From Pyrinomonadaceae bacterium (GTDB taxonomy: Bacteria; Acidobacteriota; Blastocatellia; Pyrinomonadales; Pyrinomonadaceae): a DNA stretch of 64,000 bases. Both the position numbers and the translations under genes were made by a program. Below are positions 25,716-33,787 of the stretch, in pieces. The notes under the pieces were generated by a model, which was given only the letters and a program-made list of their open reading frames with translations, was not told where the DNA came from and made no database searches. Each line of letters starts with the position of its first letter. Positions within the stretch are counted from its first letter, which is position 1. The stretch lies in contig JAVEDP010000024.1 in assembly GCA_030841085.1 (NCBI GenBank), positions 248,001 to 312,000 of the forward strand. Reading direction: 5' to 3'.

Positions 25716-26852
25716 ATGAACGAACTCCAGCCAACCAGCATCAAGCGCATCATCGTCCGAGGCACCAACTGGGTTGGCGATGCGATGATGACTCTGCCTG
25801 CGTTGCGCGAGCTGAGGCGTTTGTTTCCTGAGGCACACATCACGCTGGCTACTCGTTCGTGGGCGAAAGGTTTATTCAACGATGCAGAGTTCGTTGATGA
25901 ATTACAGATTCATGACGGGCGCGGAGTGCGTCCTTTTTTTCAGCAAGTGCGGGCCTGGCGCAAAGGCCGATTTGATCTGGCGGTCCTGTTAACCAATTCT
26001 TTTGAATCCGCCCTGGTTGCGGCTCTGGCGAATATTCCAGTGCGGATTGGTTACGCAGCTGACCGACGGGCCCGTTTGCTGACGCATCCGATCGACTTGC
26101 CGGAATGGCGTAGCACCAAGCACGAAATTTTTTATTACCTCAAGATAATTGCCGGACTGGAATGGATATTTACGCGGCAGCAAACTTTTCTCGACGGGCA
26201 GCCCGATGCATCGCTCGAGGTTTCCGAAGTTCGTAAAGATGAAGCGCGCTATCTTCTAAGGCGTCAGGGTGTCGCTGAGGACCGGCCAATAATCGCGCTC
26301 TGTCCCGGCTCGATAAACAGTCGCGCCAAGCGCTGGCCCGCGGAAAGCTTCGCCGTGCTCGCCGATCGCTGCGTCGATACGCTGCAGGCGCAGATCCTGC
26401 TGGTGGGTTCGAAAGAAGAACTGGAAGTCTCAAGGCAAGTCGCCGATCGCATGCACAACAAACCCATCGTGCTGACCGGGCAAACCGATATCGCTGAAGT
26501 CGTCGCGGTGCTCAGCATTACTGATTTGTTGATTACCAACGATACGGGCCCGGCACACATCGCTGCCGCACTGGGACGACCGACGCTGGTAATTTTCGGG
26601 CCTACAAATCCCTTGACCACACGCCCCTTCTCGCCATTCGCGGAAATCATTCGCCATCCGCCGGACTGCGCGCCATGCATGCTGCGCGATTGTCCCATCG
26701 ATCATCGCTGCATGACTGCGATCACGCCTGATGACGTTTTCGCCCGCGCGCGCGAAATGTTGTCCGGTAAACTTCAGTTCGCCGCCTGCGACAGTTCAAT
26801 GTCATCGGTGCAGAAAAACGACAAGCTGAAGTTTATTGGACAGGTAAAATGA
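25716..26852 (+). CDS. waaF: ADP-heptose:LPS heptosyltransferase (WaaF family, GT9)
   Basis: Adds heptose to the LPS inner core at the cytoplasmic face of the inner membrane. RGTNWVGDAMMTLPALREL is the GT9 N-terminal signature with the catalytic Asp. LCPGSINSRAKRWPAESFA begins the C-terminal donor domain, and TNDTGPAHIAAALGRPTL with FGPTNP forms the ADP-heptose site. CAPCMLRDCPIDHRCM is the Cys motif common in WaaF. The ATG is at 25716 and the end overlaps gmhB by four bases (ATGA). It heads an operon with gmhB, the heptose kinase and the nucleotidyltransferase, so donor and transferase are produced together. Confidence 0.92.
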   Translation: MNELQPTSIKRIIVRGTNWVGDAMMTLPALRELRRLFPEAHITLATRSWAKGLFNDAEFVDELQIHDGRGVRPFFQQVRAWRKGRFDLAVLLTNSFESALVAALANIPVRIGYAADRRARLLTHPIDLPEWRSTKHEIFYYLKIIAGLEWIFTRQQTFLDGQPDASLEVSEVRKDEARYLLRRQGVAEDRPIIALCPGSINSRAKRWPAESFAVLADRCVDTLQAQILLVGSKEELEVSRQVADRMHNKPIVLTGQTDIAEVVAVLSITDLLITNDTGPAHIAAALGRPTLVIFGPTNPLTTRPFSPFAEIIRHPPDCAPCMLRDCPIDHRCMTAITPDDVFARAREMLSGKLQFAACDSSMSSVQKNDKLKFIGQVK

Positions 26853-27442
26853 ACCGAGCAGTCTTCATCGATCGCGACGGCACCATCTCTGAAGAAGTTG
26901 GTTACATCAACCACTTGTCGCGCTTTCGTTTGTTTACCTATTCGGCTGCGGCGGTCAATCAGTTACACCAAAATGGCTACCTGGCTATCGTCATCACCAA
27001 CCAGGCCGGAGTTGCGCGTGGATACTTTTCCGAACAGATGGTCCAGGCGATTCATCAAAAAATGACTGCAGACCTGGAAACAAGCGGCGCCAGGCTCGAC
27101 GCGATTTATTATTGCGCGCATCACCCGTCTGTAGGCGAGCCGCCCTATCGGCTTGATTGCGACTGTCGCAAACCAAAGCCCGGATTGCTGTTGCGCGCCG
27201 CGAGGGATTACGACATCGACCTGACAAAAAGTTGGATGGTGGGCGATCGCTATAGCGACGTTGAATTGGCGGCAAACGCCGGCGTGAAATCCGCGCTGGT
27301 TTTAAGTGGCTATGGGCGCGGTGAATGGGAACATCAACGCGAGAACTGGACCACGCTGCCGGATCTGGTGGCGGAGGATTTGTTGGCAGCCGTTAAGCAA
27401 ATCGGTAATCTTGATCTGATCAACTCGAGGGAAACAACTTGA
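26849..27442 (+). CDS. gmhB: D,D-heptose 1,7-bisphosphate phosphatase GmhB
   Basis: Removes the 7-phosphate from D-glycero-D-manno-heptose 1,7-bisphosphate in ADP-heptose synthesis. VFIDRDGTISEEVGYI is HAD motif I with the two catalytic Asp, VITNQAGVARGYF is motif II, and RKPKPGLL with MVGDRYSDVELAANAG forms motifs III and IV. CAHHPSVG and DCDCRKPK supply the zinc ligands of the GmhB loop. Length 197 is typical. It overlaps waaF by four bases and its TGA lies inside a TTGA overlap with the upstream-most possible start of the kinase frame. Confidence 0.93.
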   Translation: MNRAVFIDRDGTISEEVGYINHLSRFRLFTYSAAAVNQLHQNGYLAIVITNQAGVARGYFSEQMVQAIHQKMTADLETSGARLDAIYYCAHHPSVGEPPYRLDCDCRKPKPGLLLRAARDYDIDLTKSWMVGDRYSDVELAANAGVKSALVLSGYGRGEWEHQRENWTTLPDLVAEDLLAAVKQIGNLDLINSRETT

Positions 27443-27474
27443 CCGTTGACCGAACACTTTTACAGGAGCGTTTG

Positions 27475-28461
27475 ATGAGCATCATTAGGCGCTTTGGCGA
27501 TCGAAAGATTCTGGTGATCGGCGACCTAATTGCCGATCAATTTGTTTATGGCGCCATCGATCGCGTGTCGCGTGAAGCGCCGGTGTTCATCCTGAAGCAT
27601 GAACACACCGAAACACTTCCCGGCGGCGCGGCAAACTGCGCCATGAATCTCGCCTCGCTCGGTGCCGCGGTTTCTTTAATCGGCGTTCGCGGCAATGATG
27701 AACCTGGTAACGCCGTGAACGAGAAGCTAAACAGCGCGGGTGTCGACACCACCGGCCTGCTGGTTAAAGACGCGCTACGAACTACGACCAAGGTTCGCAT
27801 TCTCGCTGGGCAGTTACATTCGACCCGCCAACAGGTCATTCGCATTGATTACCTCGGCGACCCCTTGACTGACATGATCGTGCGCGAAAAACTTCGCGAA
27901 GTAGTGCTCGAACAAGCGCACACGGTCGATGCGGTCATCGTTTCAGACTATAACTACGGCGTTGCCGACGGCGAGATGGCTGCGTTTACCCGAGACGTCG
28001 CCGCCGCGCGAAAGATTCCTTTGCTGGCTGACTCGCGCTTTCGTCTCAAGAGTTTTGCCGGCTTCACTTCGGCAACGCCAAACGAGGACGAAGTGGAACA
28101 ACTGCTGAGTAAACAGATTGCGAGTGTCGCCGAGCTGGAGTCGGCCGCCGAAGAGTTACGAGAACAATTAGGTTACCGAGCGTTGCTGGTAACGCGCGGC
28201 GGTCACGGAATGATGTTGCTGGAAGACGGCGTCCCGGCAATTCACATTGCCGCGGTTGGCTCGCACGAACCAGTTGACGTAACCGGCGCCGGCGACACAG
28301 TCATTGCGGCGTACGCCCTCGCGCTCGCTTCTGATTCGTCTTTTCCTGATGCGGCGCGAATTGCAAACTACGCCGGCGGCTTGGTGATCATGAAGCGCGG
28401 CACCGCCTCCGTCACATGCGAGGAGTTGGAGAGCTCTGTGCTGCATTCCGATATTTCTTAA
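27475..28461 (+). CDS. D-glycero-beta-D-manno-heptose-7-phosphate kinase (HldE domain I / RfaE1)
   Basis: Phosphorylates heptose 7-phosphate at C1. A PfkB/ribokinase fold: [16 protein letters not shown] at the start, [20 protein letters not shown] (substrate loop), and [19 protein letters not shown] with the catalytic Asp and anion hole. In E. coli this is fused to the nucleotidyltransferase in HldE; here the two are separate adjacent genes. A TTG at 27439 overlapping the gmhB stop is possible, but the ATG at 27475 has AGGAG six bases upstream and opens [17 protein letters not shown], so it is used (328 residues). Confidence 0.92.
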   Translation: MSIIRRFGDRKILVIGDLIADQFVYGAIDRVSREAPVFILKHEHTETLPGGAANCAMNLASLGAAVSLIGVRGNDEPGNAVNEKLNSAGVDTTGLLVKDALRTTTKVRILAGQLHSTRQQVIRIDYLGDPLTDMIVREKLREVVLEQAHTVDAVIVSDYNYGVADGEMAAFTRDVAAARKIPLLADSRFRLKSFAGFTSATPNEDEVEQLLSKQIASVAELESAAEELREQLGYRALLVTRGGHGMMLLEDGVPAIHIAAVGSHEPVDVTGAGDTVIAAYALALASDSSFPDAARIANYAGGLVIMKRGTASVTCEELESSVLHSDIS

Positions 28462-28463
28462 CA

Positions 28464-28961
28464 ATGCCTGCCAACTCATCCGAAATTCTGGACGCTGCCG
28501 CGCGAGTTCTCGATCGCGATGCCATCATCGCCGAAACCAGATCCGCGAGGCAGGCCGGTCAAACGATTGTTCTCGCGAACGGTTGTTTTGACGTTTTGCA
28601 CGCCGGACACATTCGCTATTTGCAGGGAGCGCGCGAGTTGGGGGACGTCCTGGTCGTGGCCATCAACGCCGACGACCAGGTGAAGATCCTGAAAGGAACT
28701 GGCCGGCCGATACTTGCCGAACGAGAACGCGCTGAGTTAGTTGCTTCAATCGAGGTGGTCGATTTCGTAACTATTTTTGACGAGCCGACGGTCGAACAGT
28801 TGTTGCTCGCCATAAAGCCTGATGTTCATGCGAAAGGAACGGACTACACCGAAGAAACGATCCCGGAACGCGATGTCGTACGATCTTTTGGCGGGCGCGT
28901 AGCGATCGTCGGCGACCCAAAAAATCATTCGACCTCGGAAATGCTCAAGCGCCTTAGGTAG
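28464..28961 (+). CDS. D-glycero-beta-D-manno-heptose 1-phosphate adenylyltransferase (HldE domain II / RfaE2)
   Basis: Makes ADP-D,D-heptose from heptose 1-phosphate and [23 protein letters not shown] is the cytidylyltransferase-like HxGH motif, [11 protein letters not shown] follows, and [18 protein letters not shown] with [11 protein letters not shown] is specific to the RfaE2 branch. The ATG at 28464 lies two bases after the kinase stop; an upstream ATG at 28416 inside the kinase would add 16 residues and is unlikely. It ends the waaF-gmhB-kinase-adenylyltransferase operon. The isomerase GmhA and epimerase HldD are not seen in the window. Confidence 0.92.
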   Translation: MPANSSEILDAAARVLDRDAIIAETRSARQAGQTIVLANGCFDVLHAGHIRYLQGARELGDVLVVAINADDQVKILKGTGRPILAERERAELVASIEVVDFVTIFDEPTVEQLLLAIKPDVHAKGTDYTEETIPERDVVRSFGGRVAIVGDPKNHSTSEMLKRLR

Positions 28962-28982
28962 GACAGGCATTCCTGCCTGTCC
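28961..28982. repeat. Short perfect hairpin GGACAGGCATTCCTGCCTGTCC
   Basis: GGACAGGCA and TGCCTGTCC form a 9-bp stem starting at the last base of the adenylyltransferase stop codon. The same hairpin occurs at about 13182-13203. It is followed by CTTTTCG rather than a T-run, so it is terminator-like only. Confidence 0.7.
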
Positions 28983-29008
28983 CTTTTCGTTGCAGGCTAC
29001 TCGCGTCC

Positions 29009-29431
29009 ATGCGCAAAGCTCTATCCATCACGATTGCCCGGTTAAAGAAACAACGCGCAGGAAAATTTTTAAGAGACAACCCGTTTTTAGATCGCCTCAT
29101 CGAAGTCGGCACGAAGGCCCTGAGGCGCGAGTTGATGTCTGGGGAGACGCTGCGGGCACCGCGCCAGCAGTTACGTCGGCTTCACGCCTCGGCCTTCGAT
29201 TTATCAGCCAAATTGCCAGCAATTGCGCGCCTTTATGGCGCGCGTTGTATTTTGGGTCTCAGTCGCAACTGGTTGACTGAACCGGCCACGCCAGCTCTTC
29301 TGCCTCGATTTCTAATAATCCGAAAATCCGTACAACTGATCCGAAAAAACTCGACTATGCTTTGCTGCCTTGACGATCGCGGCTACTCTTGCGCCGCTTT
29401 TTACTTCAGCAGGGAGAGTCTCGTTGCGTAG
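29009..29431 (+). CDS. Uncertain small basic protein (hypothetical)
   Basis: A 140-residue reading frame with many Arg, Lys and Leu residues and no recognised domain, membrane segment or signal. Points in favour: it fills an otherwise empty 400-base gap, starts with ATG 27 bases after a hairpin, and its TAG overlaps by eight bases the best start of the next gene. Points against: no family resemblance and no clear Shine-Dalgarno. It may be chance. Confidence 0.22.
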   Translation: MRKALSITIARLKKQRAGKFLRDNPFLDRLIEVGTKALRRELMSGETLRAPRQQLRRLHASAFDLSAKLPAIARLYGARCILGLSRNWLTEPATPALLPRFLIIRKSVQLIRKNSTMLCCLDDRGYSCAAFYFSRESLVA

Positions 29432-29972
29432 AGGTGGAACCTGGATTCAGCGTTGGCGCGTGCCGCTCGGATTTCTTTGTGCGGCACTATTCATCTTGTT
29501 CGCGCGTCCGCGACCCGTGACGCTTTGGATTGGCGCAGCCATTTCACTCGTCGGACTGTTAATTCGAACCTGGGCGTCCGGTCACATTCGAAAAAATTCG
29601 GCGCTGGCGATTTCAGGGCCGTATGCATACACGCGCAATCCACTTTATTTGGGGAGCTTCATACTTGGCCTTGGCTTTACCGTCGGCGCCGGCCGCTGGT
29701 TGTTGGCGGTCCTGTTCGGCGTGTTGTTTCTGGGCATCTATTTTCCGGTGATGCGCGTCGAATCCGCGACCATGGGTCAGTATTTTGGGCCGGAGTTTCG
29801 CGACTATTCACAGGCCGTGCCCTTGTTTTTCCCAAGACTGACCGCTTACGGAAAAGATAGCGAAACTAAATTCGATCCCGGTCTTTACATGCGGTATCGC
29901 GAGTACCAGGCCGCGCTTGGGTTGGTGATCGCGTGGGGCCTATTGATCGTGAAAATGTATTTCTGGAAATGA
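29424..29972 (+). CDS. Isoprenylcysteine carboxyl methyltransferase-like (ICMT/PEMT) membrane methyltransferase
   Basis: A small polytopic methyltransferase family that uses SAM at the membrane; bacterial members act on lipids or unknown small molecules. About four hydrophobic segments are visible (VPLGFLCAALFILFA, LWIGAAISLVGLLI and others). GPYAYTRNPLYLGSFI is the family hallmark, and YFPVMRVESATMGQYFGPEF contains the conserved C-terminal Glu region. Two starts are possible, TTG at 29370 and TTG at 29424; the second has AGGGAGAG a few bases upstream and is used. The end overlaps the DUF3108 gene by four bases (ATGA), so the two are coupled. Confidence 0.82.
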   Translation: MRRGGTWIQRWRVPLGFLCAALFILFARPRPVTLWIGAAISLVGLLIRTWASGHIRKNSALAISGPYAYTRNPLYLGSFILGLGFTVGAGRWLLAVLFGVLFLGIYFPVMRVESATMGQYFGPEFRDYSQAVPLFFPRLTAYGKDSETKFDPGLYMRYREYQAALGLVIAWGLLIVKMYFWK

Positions 29973-30832
29973 AATTATTGTTCTCAAAACTGAACTTAAT
30001 CCTGCTGTCGTTTCTGATGCTGGCATTGGCCTGCAGTGTTTCGGGACAAAACCGCGGCGCCAAATACGCCCATCCGTTCGAACCACGCGAGGAGTTGATT
30101 TACATTGGCGAATTTTCCCGGCTGCTGCTGAAGAAGGTAGACGTCGCGGACTTTCGCTTCACCGTTTCACGCGAACCGCAGCCGCTGTCAGATGGCGGCA
30201 CTCAAACGCCGAGCAACAGTTATGCGCTGAAACTTATCGGCGACATTTCGAGCCGTGGCTTTTTCAGTAAACTTTTCAACCTGCATTTTCATGAGCGGAT
30301 GGAATCGATGGTTGAACCTGCGGGCTTCACGGTCCGCAAAACAAATCGCCTCGACGAGCAAGGCAAGCGCCGCCGCGAAAGCGAAACTCTTTTCGATCAG
30401 GCAAATGGCAAATTAGTCTGGGTTGAGCGAGATCCGAATAACACCGCCGCCGGCATTCGGAGTGTAACGACAACTTTTACCGGCCAGGTTTATGACGTCT
30501 TGTCAGCAATTTATTTCCTGCGAACGCAGCCGCTCGACGTCGGCAAGTCTTTTGCAGTTACGATCAGTGATTCGGGGAGGCTGTATCGTGTGCCCGTGAA
30601 AGTGATCGAGAAGAAGCGCCTGAAGACAGTGCTTGGCCGCGTGGAAGTTGTGCGATTGGATCCGGATCTGCAGGGACCAGACGGCATGATCAAAGAGCAG
30701 GGCCAGCTCTCGATATGGTTGACCAGCGATAGTAGACGAATTCCCGTGGCCGCCCGGTTGAAGACAGAATATGGAACGTTTGATATCACGCTGCGAAAGA
30801 TAGTGGGGACCGCGTCGCGCAAACAGAAATAG
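29969..30832 (+). CDS. Exported DUF3108-like protein
   Basis: A signal peptide (hydrophobic NLILLSFLMLALACSV, cleavage probably after VSGQ) shows export; the Cys in LALACS could also allow lipidation. The body from about residue 40 matches the DUF3108 pattern: EELIYIGEFSRLL, the DVADFRF strand, YALKLIGDISSRGFFS, a beta-rich middle, DVLSAIYFLRTQPL, and the C-terminal WLTSDSRRIPVAARLKTEYG. DUF3108 proteins are periplasmic beta-barrel-like proteins of unknown role. The ATG at 29969 overlaps the methyltransferase stop. Function unknown. Confidence 0.83.
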   Translation: MKLLFSKLNLILLSFLMLALACSVSGQNRGAKYAHPFEPREELIYIGEFSRLLLKKVDVADFRFTVSREPQPLSDGGTQTPSNSYALKLIGDISSRGFFSKLFNLHFHERMESMVEPAGFTVRKTNRLDEQGKRRRESETLFDQANGKLVWVERDPNNTAAGIRSVTTTFTGQVYDVLSAIYFLRTQPLDVGKSFAVTISDSGRLYRVPVKVIEKKRLKTVLGRVEVVRLDPDLQGPDGMIKEQGQLSIWLTSDSRRIPVAARLKTEYGTFDITLRKIVGTASRKQK

Positions 30833-30897
30833 CAATCCACCTCAACAACACAGCTCTTTCCTGGGCGCTGGTTCAGCTTCACTCATCATCCTGTATT

Positions 30898-31076
30898 AGG
30901 TCCGAAGGACCAGCAGTTAGTAGCCCCGTCCGTTAGGGCGGGGAGCTGTATCTCTCGATAGCCCAAAGGCCCGAAGGGCCGATACAAATCGTGTCGCACC
31001 TTCGGCGCTTCGAAACAACGGTCGCGTCTACCCCGCCCTAACGGACGGGGCTACTAACTGCCGGTCCTTCGGACCT
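30898..31076. repeat. Long inverted repeat (CCCCGTCCGTTAGGGCGGGG type)
   Basis: The left arm at 30898-30943 (AGGTCCGAAGGACCAGCAGT, then TAGTAGCCCCGTCCG) is nearly the exact reverse complement of the right arm at 31031-31076. About 85 bases of other sequence lie between, with their own small palindrome (GGCCCGAAGGGCC near 30968). It occupies the gap between the DUF3108 and GDPD genes. Confidence 0.85.
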
Positions 31077-31146
31077 GGGAATTAAACTGAAACAGTGCCC
31101 GTTCCTGCCCGCTCCTTTCATTTCATTCATTCACCACCGCGAGATT

Positions 31147-31968
31147 ATGATGGACGTTCAAGACGTCATGATCTCAACGCCCCTAATCATCGGCCATCGC
31201 GGTGCGTCCGCTCTCGCCCCGGAAAATACGCTTGCCGCTTTTTCGCGGGCGTTGGAAGACGGCGCCGATGGAATCGAGTTTGATGTTCGCCTTTCACGGG
31301 ATCGCGTGCCAGTCGTTATTCATGACGCGACCCTGAAGCGAACTGGAAAGCTCGATCGACGCGTCGATGAACTTGATGCTTCCGAATTACAGCAGTGCGA
31401 CGTAAGCAGTTGGTTCGGGCTGGTCCAAAGTGAGAACAAGGATGCCGGAACTGTCCCGCGGCTCGCGCAGCTTTTCGAGTTGTTTCAGCAAACGAATGGC
31501 CTGCTCTATCTTGAAATGAAATCGGATGCGGCTGATGCCACGTCCCTGGTGTCGGCCATCGTCAACGAAATTCATAAAGCACAGATAGCGAAGCAGGTGG
31601 TAGTCTCAAGTTTTGACCTCAACGCCGTTGCTCTGGTCAAGAAGATCGATCCCACAATTTCCACCGCCGCGTTGTTTGAACCAAAACTGTTCCGGCCGAT
31701 TTCCACGATCCGCAGACTCAAAATGGTCGATCTCGCCGTCGAACATCGCGCCGATGAGATCGCGCTTCACCATTCGCTGTGTTCCGCGCGTGTAGTTCAA
31801 AAGGCCGCAGAGAGTGGTTTGCCGGTAGTTGTTTGGACTGTGGACGATGTGAAGTGGATCAAACAAGCGCAGCGTTTAGGTCTAAAGGCCCTGATAACAA
31901 ACAATCCGGCGGCGATGATTCGTCACGTCAAAGAGTGCCAAACGCGATCGCGAAATACGGCCAGATGA
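31147..31968 (+). CDS. Glycerophosphodiester phosphodiesterase (GDPD family)
   Basis: Hydrolyses glycerophosphodiesters to glycerol 3-phosphate and an alcohol. IIGHRGASALAPENTLAAF carries the conserved HRG and EN residues, GIEFDVRLSRDRVPVVIHD the metal-binding Glu/Asp and catalytic His, and LYLEMKSDA the later Glu. Length 273 with no signal peptide suggests the cytoplasmic UgpQ-like type. The start taken is the first ATG; MISTPLIIGHRG at 31168 is also possible. It precedes ino1 by 59 bases on the same strand, so it may feed or recycle inositol or glycerol phosphates. Confidence 0.9.
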   Translation: MMDVQDVMISTPLIIGHRGASALAPENTLAAFSRALEDGADGIEFDVRLSRDRVPVVIHDATLKRTGKLDRRVDELDASELQQCDVSSWFGLVQSENKDAGTVPRLAQLFELFQQTNGLLYLEMKSDAADATSLVSAIVNEIHKAQIAKQVVVSSFDLNAVALVKKIDPTISTAALFEPKLFRPISTIRRLKMVDLAVEHRADEIALHHSLCSARVVQKAAESGLPVVVWTVDDVKWIKQAQRLGLKALITNNPAAMIRHVKECQTRSRNTAR

Positions 31969-32027
31969 CAGCAACGGTTCACATCTGTATCATTCGCAGG
32001 ACCACAAACTAACAGGAGAGCTAATAG

Positions 32028-33347
32028 ATGGCAGTTCAAAAGGGCGCGCCGATTGTTGAGCCCAAAGGCAAGTTGGGAGTGTTGCTGGTCGGCCTCGGCG
32101 CGGTAAGTACGACATTCATCGCCGGCGTTGAGGCGGTAAAAAAAGGCATTGGCCAACCCATTGGCAGCTTGACCCAGATGGGCACGGTCAGGCTCGGCAA
32201 ACGAACCGACAATCGCACACCGTTGATCAAGGACTTTGTGCCGCTGGCGCGACTTGAGGATTTAGTCTTCGGTGCCTGGGACATTTTTGAAGACTCAGCT
32301 TACGACGCAGCCATGCATGCTGGCGTGCTCGAAAAAGATCTTCTTAAGCAATTAAAAACACCCCTTCAGCGGATTAAGCCCATGAAGGCGGTCTTTGATC
32401 AGAATTATGTTAAGCGGCTGAGCGGCGTTAACGTAAAATCCGGCAAGAACAAGTTTGAGTTGGCGAAACAACTGATCGCCGAGATTGCTGAGTGGAAGAA
32501 AAAGAATCGTTGCTCGCGCGTGGTAATGATTTGGGCCGCCTCGACTGAAATCTTTCTCAAACAGCATCCAGTTCACAAGACGCTTGAGTCGTTTGAGAAA
32601 GCGATGCGCGAGAATCACAAGGCGATCGCACCATCGATGCTCTACGCCTACGCTGCGCTGAAATCCGGTATTCCCTTCGCGAATGGCGCGCCAAACTTGA
32701 CGGTTGATATTCCTGCTTTGAGAGTGCTGGCCGAAGAAAAGGGTCTGGCAGTTTGCGGTAAAGATTTCAAAACCGGCCAGACGTTGATGAAGACCATCCT
32801 GGCTCCTGGATTGAAAGCAAGAATGCTGGGACTCAACGGTTGGTATTCAACCAACATTTTGGGTAACCGGGACGGCGAAGTGCTCGACGATCCGGAGTCG
32901 TTCAAGACGAAGGAAGAATCGAAGCTGTCGGTACTGGAATATATTCTTCAGCCTGAAGTCTACCCTCAGCTCTACAAGGATTTTTCCCACGTTGTTCGCA
33001 TTAACTACTACCCACCGCGCGGCGACAACAAGGAAGGCTGGGACAACATCGACATTTTTGGTTGGCTCGGCTACCCGATGCAGATCAAGATCGATTTCCT
33101 TTGCCGCGATTCGATTCTGGCAGCTCCCATCGTTTTGGATCTCGCGTTGTTCCTCGATCTCGCGCAACGCGCTGGTATGAAAGGCGTGCAGGAATGGCTG
33201 TCTTTTTACTTTAAATCGCCGCAGACCGCGCCGGGCTTGTATCCTGAGCACGACATTTTTATTCAGCTCATGAAACTCAAAAACACGCTGCGTTATCTTC
33301 GTGGCGAAGACTTGATCACACACCTGGGACTCGAATACTACGACTAA
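32028..33347 (+). CDS. ino1: myo-Inositol-1-phosphate synthase
   Basis: Converts glucose 6-phosphate to inositol 1-phosphate with NAD. LGVLLVGLGAVSTTFIAGVE is the NAD-binding loop; GSLTQMGTVRLGKR follows. VMIWAASTE and the stretch from GIPFANGAPN through GKDFKTGQTLMKTILAP form the core, and MLGLNGWYSTNILGNRDG is a family signature in the catalytic domain. Length 439 matches the larger bacterial MIPS type. AGGAGAG lies eight bases before ATG. It is uncommon in most bacteria but known where inositol lipids or inositol solutes are made; no phosphatidylinositol synthase gene is nearby. Confidence 0.93.
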   Translation: MAVQKGAPIVEPKGKLGVLLVGLGAVSTTFIAGVEAVKKGIGQPIGSLTQMGTVRLGKRTDNRTPLIKDFVPLARLEDLVFGAWDIFEDSAYDAAMHAGVLEKDLLKQLKTPLQRIKPMKAVFDQNYVKRLSGVNVKSGKNKFELAKQLIAEIAEWKKKNRCSRVVMIWAASTEIFLKQHPVHKTLESFEKAMRENHKAIAPSMLYAYAALKSGIPFANGAPNLTVDIPALRVLAEEKGLAVCGKDFKTGQTLMKTILAPGLKARMLGLNGWYSTNILGNRDGEVLDDPESFKTKEESKLSVLEYILQPEVYPQLYKDFSHVVRINYYPPRGDNKEGWDNIDIFGWLGYPMQIKIDFLCRDSILAAPIVLDLALFLDLAQRAGMKGVQEWLSFYFKSPQTAPGLYPEHDIFIQLMKLKNTLRYLRGEDLITHLGLEYYD

Positions 33348-33383
33348 GTTCAGACTGTGAATCGGCGCCCGCGTCACCGTCCC

Positions 33384-33420
33384 AAGACTCATGAAGCGGT
33401 CAACCCGTTATGAGTCTTTT
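33384..33420 (+). terminator. Rho-independent terminator after ino1
   Basis: AAGACTCAT at 33384-33392 pairs with ATGAGTCTT at 33410-33418; the loop contains a possible inner pairing, and TTTT follows. It lies 37 bases after the ino1 stop. Confidence 0.65.
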
Positions 33421-33774
33421 GGTCGTGGCTTGCGCTAAAACGTGCATCTCGGCGATCGCGGTCCGTGACACTTCGCTTCGTCAACAAATAATGGCAGAGA
33501 TTTTCTGACATGAATTGTCACCGAAATTAGACGTCGAGTCGGCGGCAATCTCCCTCGATTTTCTAATCCCCTCAATATTGTGATGACATTTTCGTCGGTG
33601 TCGTATATATACCATCGGTCGATATCGGCGTTGGTCCGGGTGAGCAACTTTATTTCGGCAAACGAAGGTGGCGACCAGTGCATCAATTTGATTAGCGGAT
33701 CGTTCCTTGCAATAGATGAAGTCGGCCAACGGCGGCTCAGCTTAAAAGGCGTTACGAGCAAGAAGTGGCGCTGC
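33421..33774. other. Intergenic stretch with no recognised gene
   Basis: Short reading frames exist on both strands but none has a recognisable domain or convincing start. A run of TATATATA near 33605 and the downstream AAGGAGG suggest that promoter and leader elements of the AAA+ gene lie here. No inverted repeat like those in other gaps is seen. Confidence 0.4.
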
Positions 33775-33787
33775 AAGGAGGACCAGC

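Noticed and set aside
33435-33776. A 113-residue minus-strand frame upstream of the AAA+ gene
   Set aside because: No domain, no ribosome site, and it covers the region expected to hold the AAA+ promoter.
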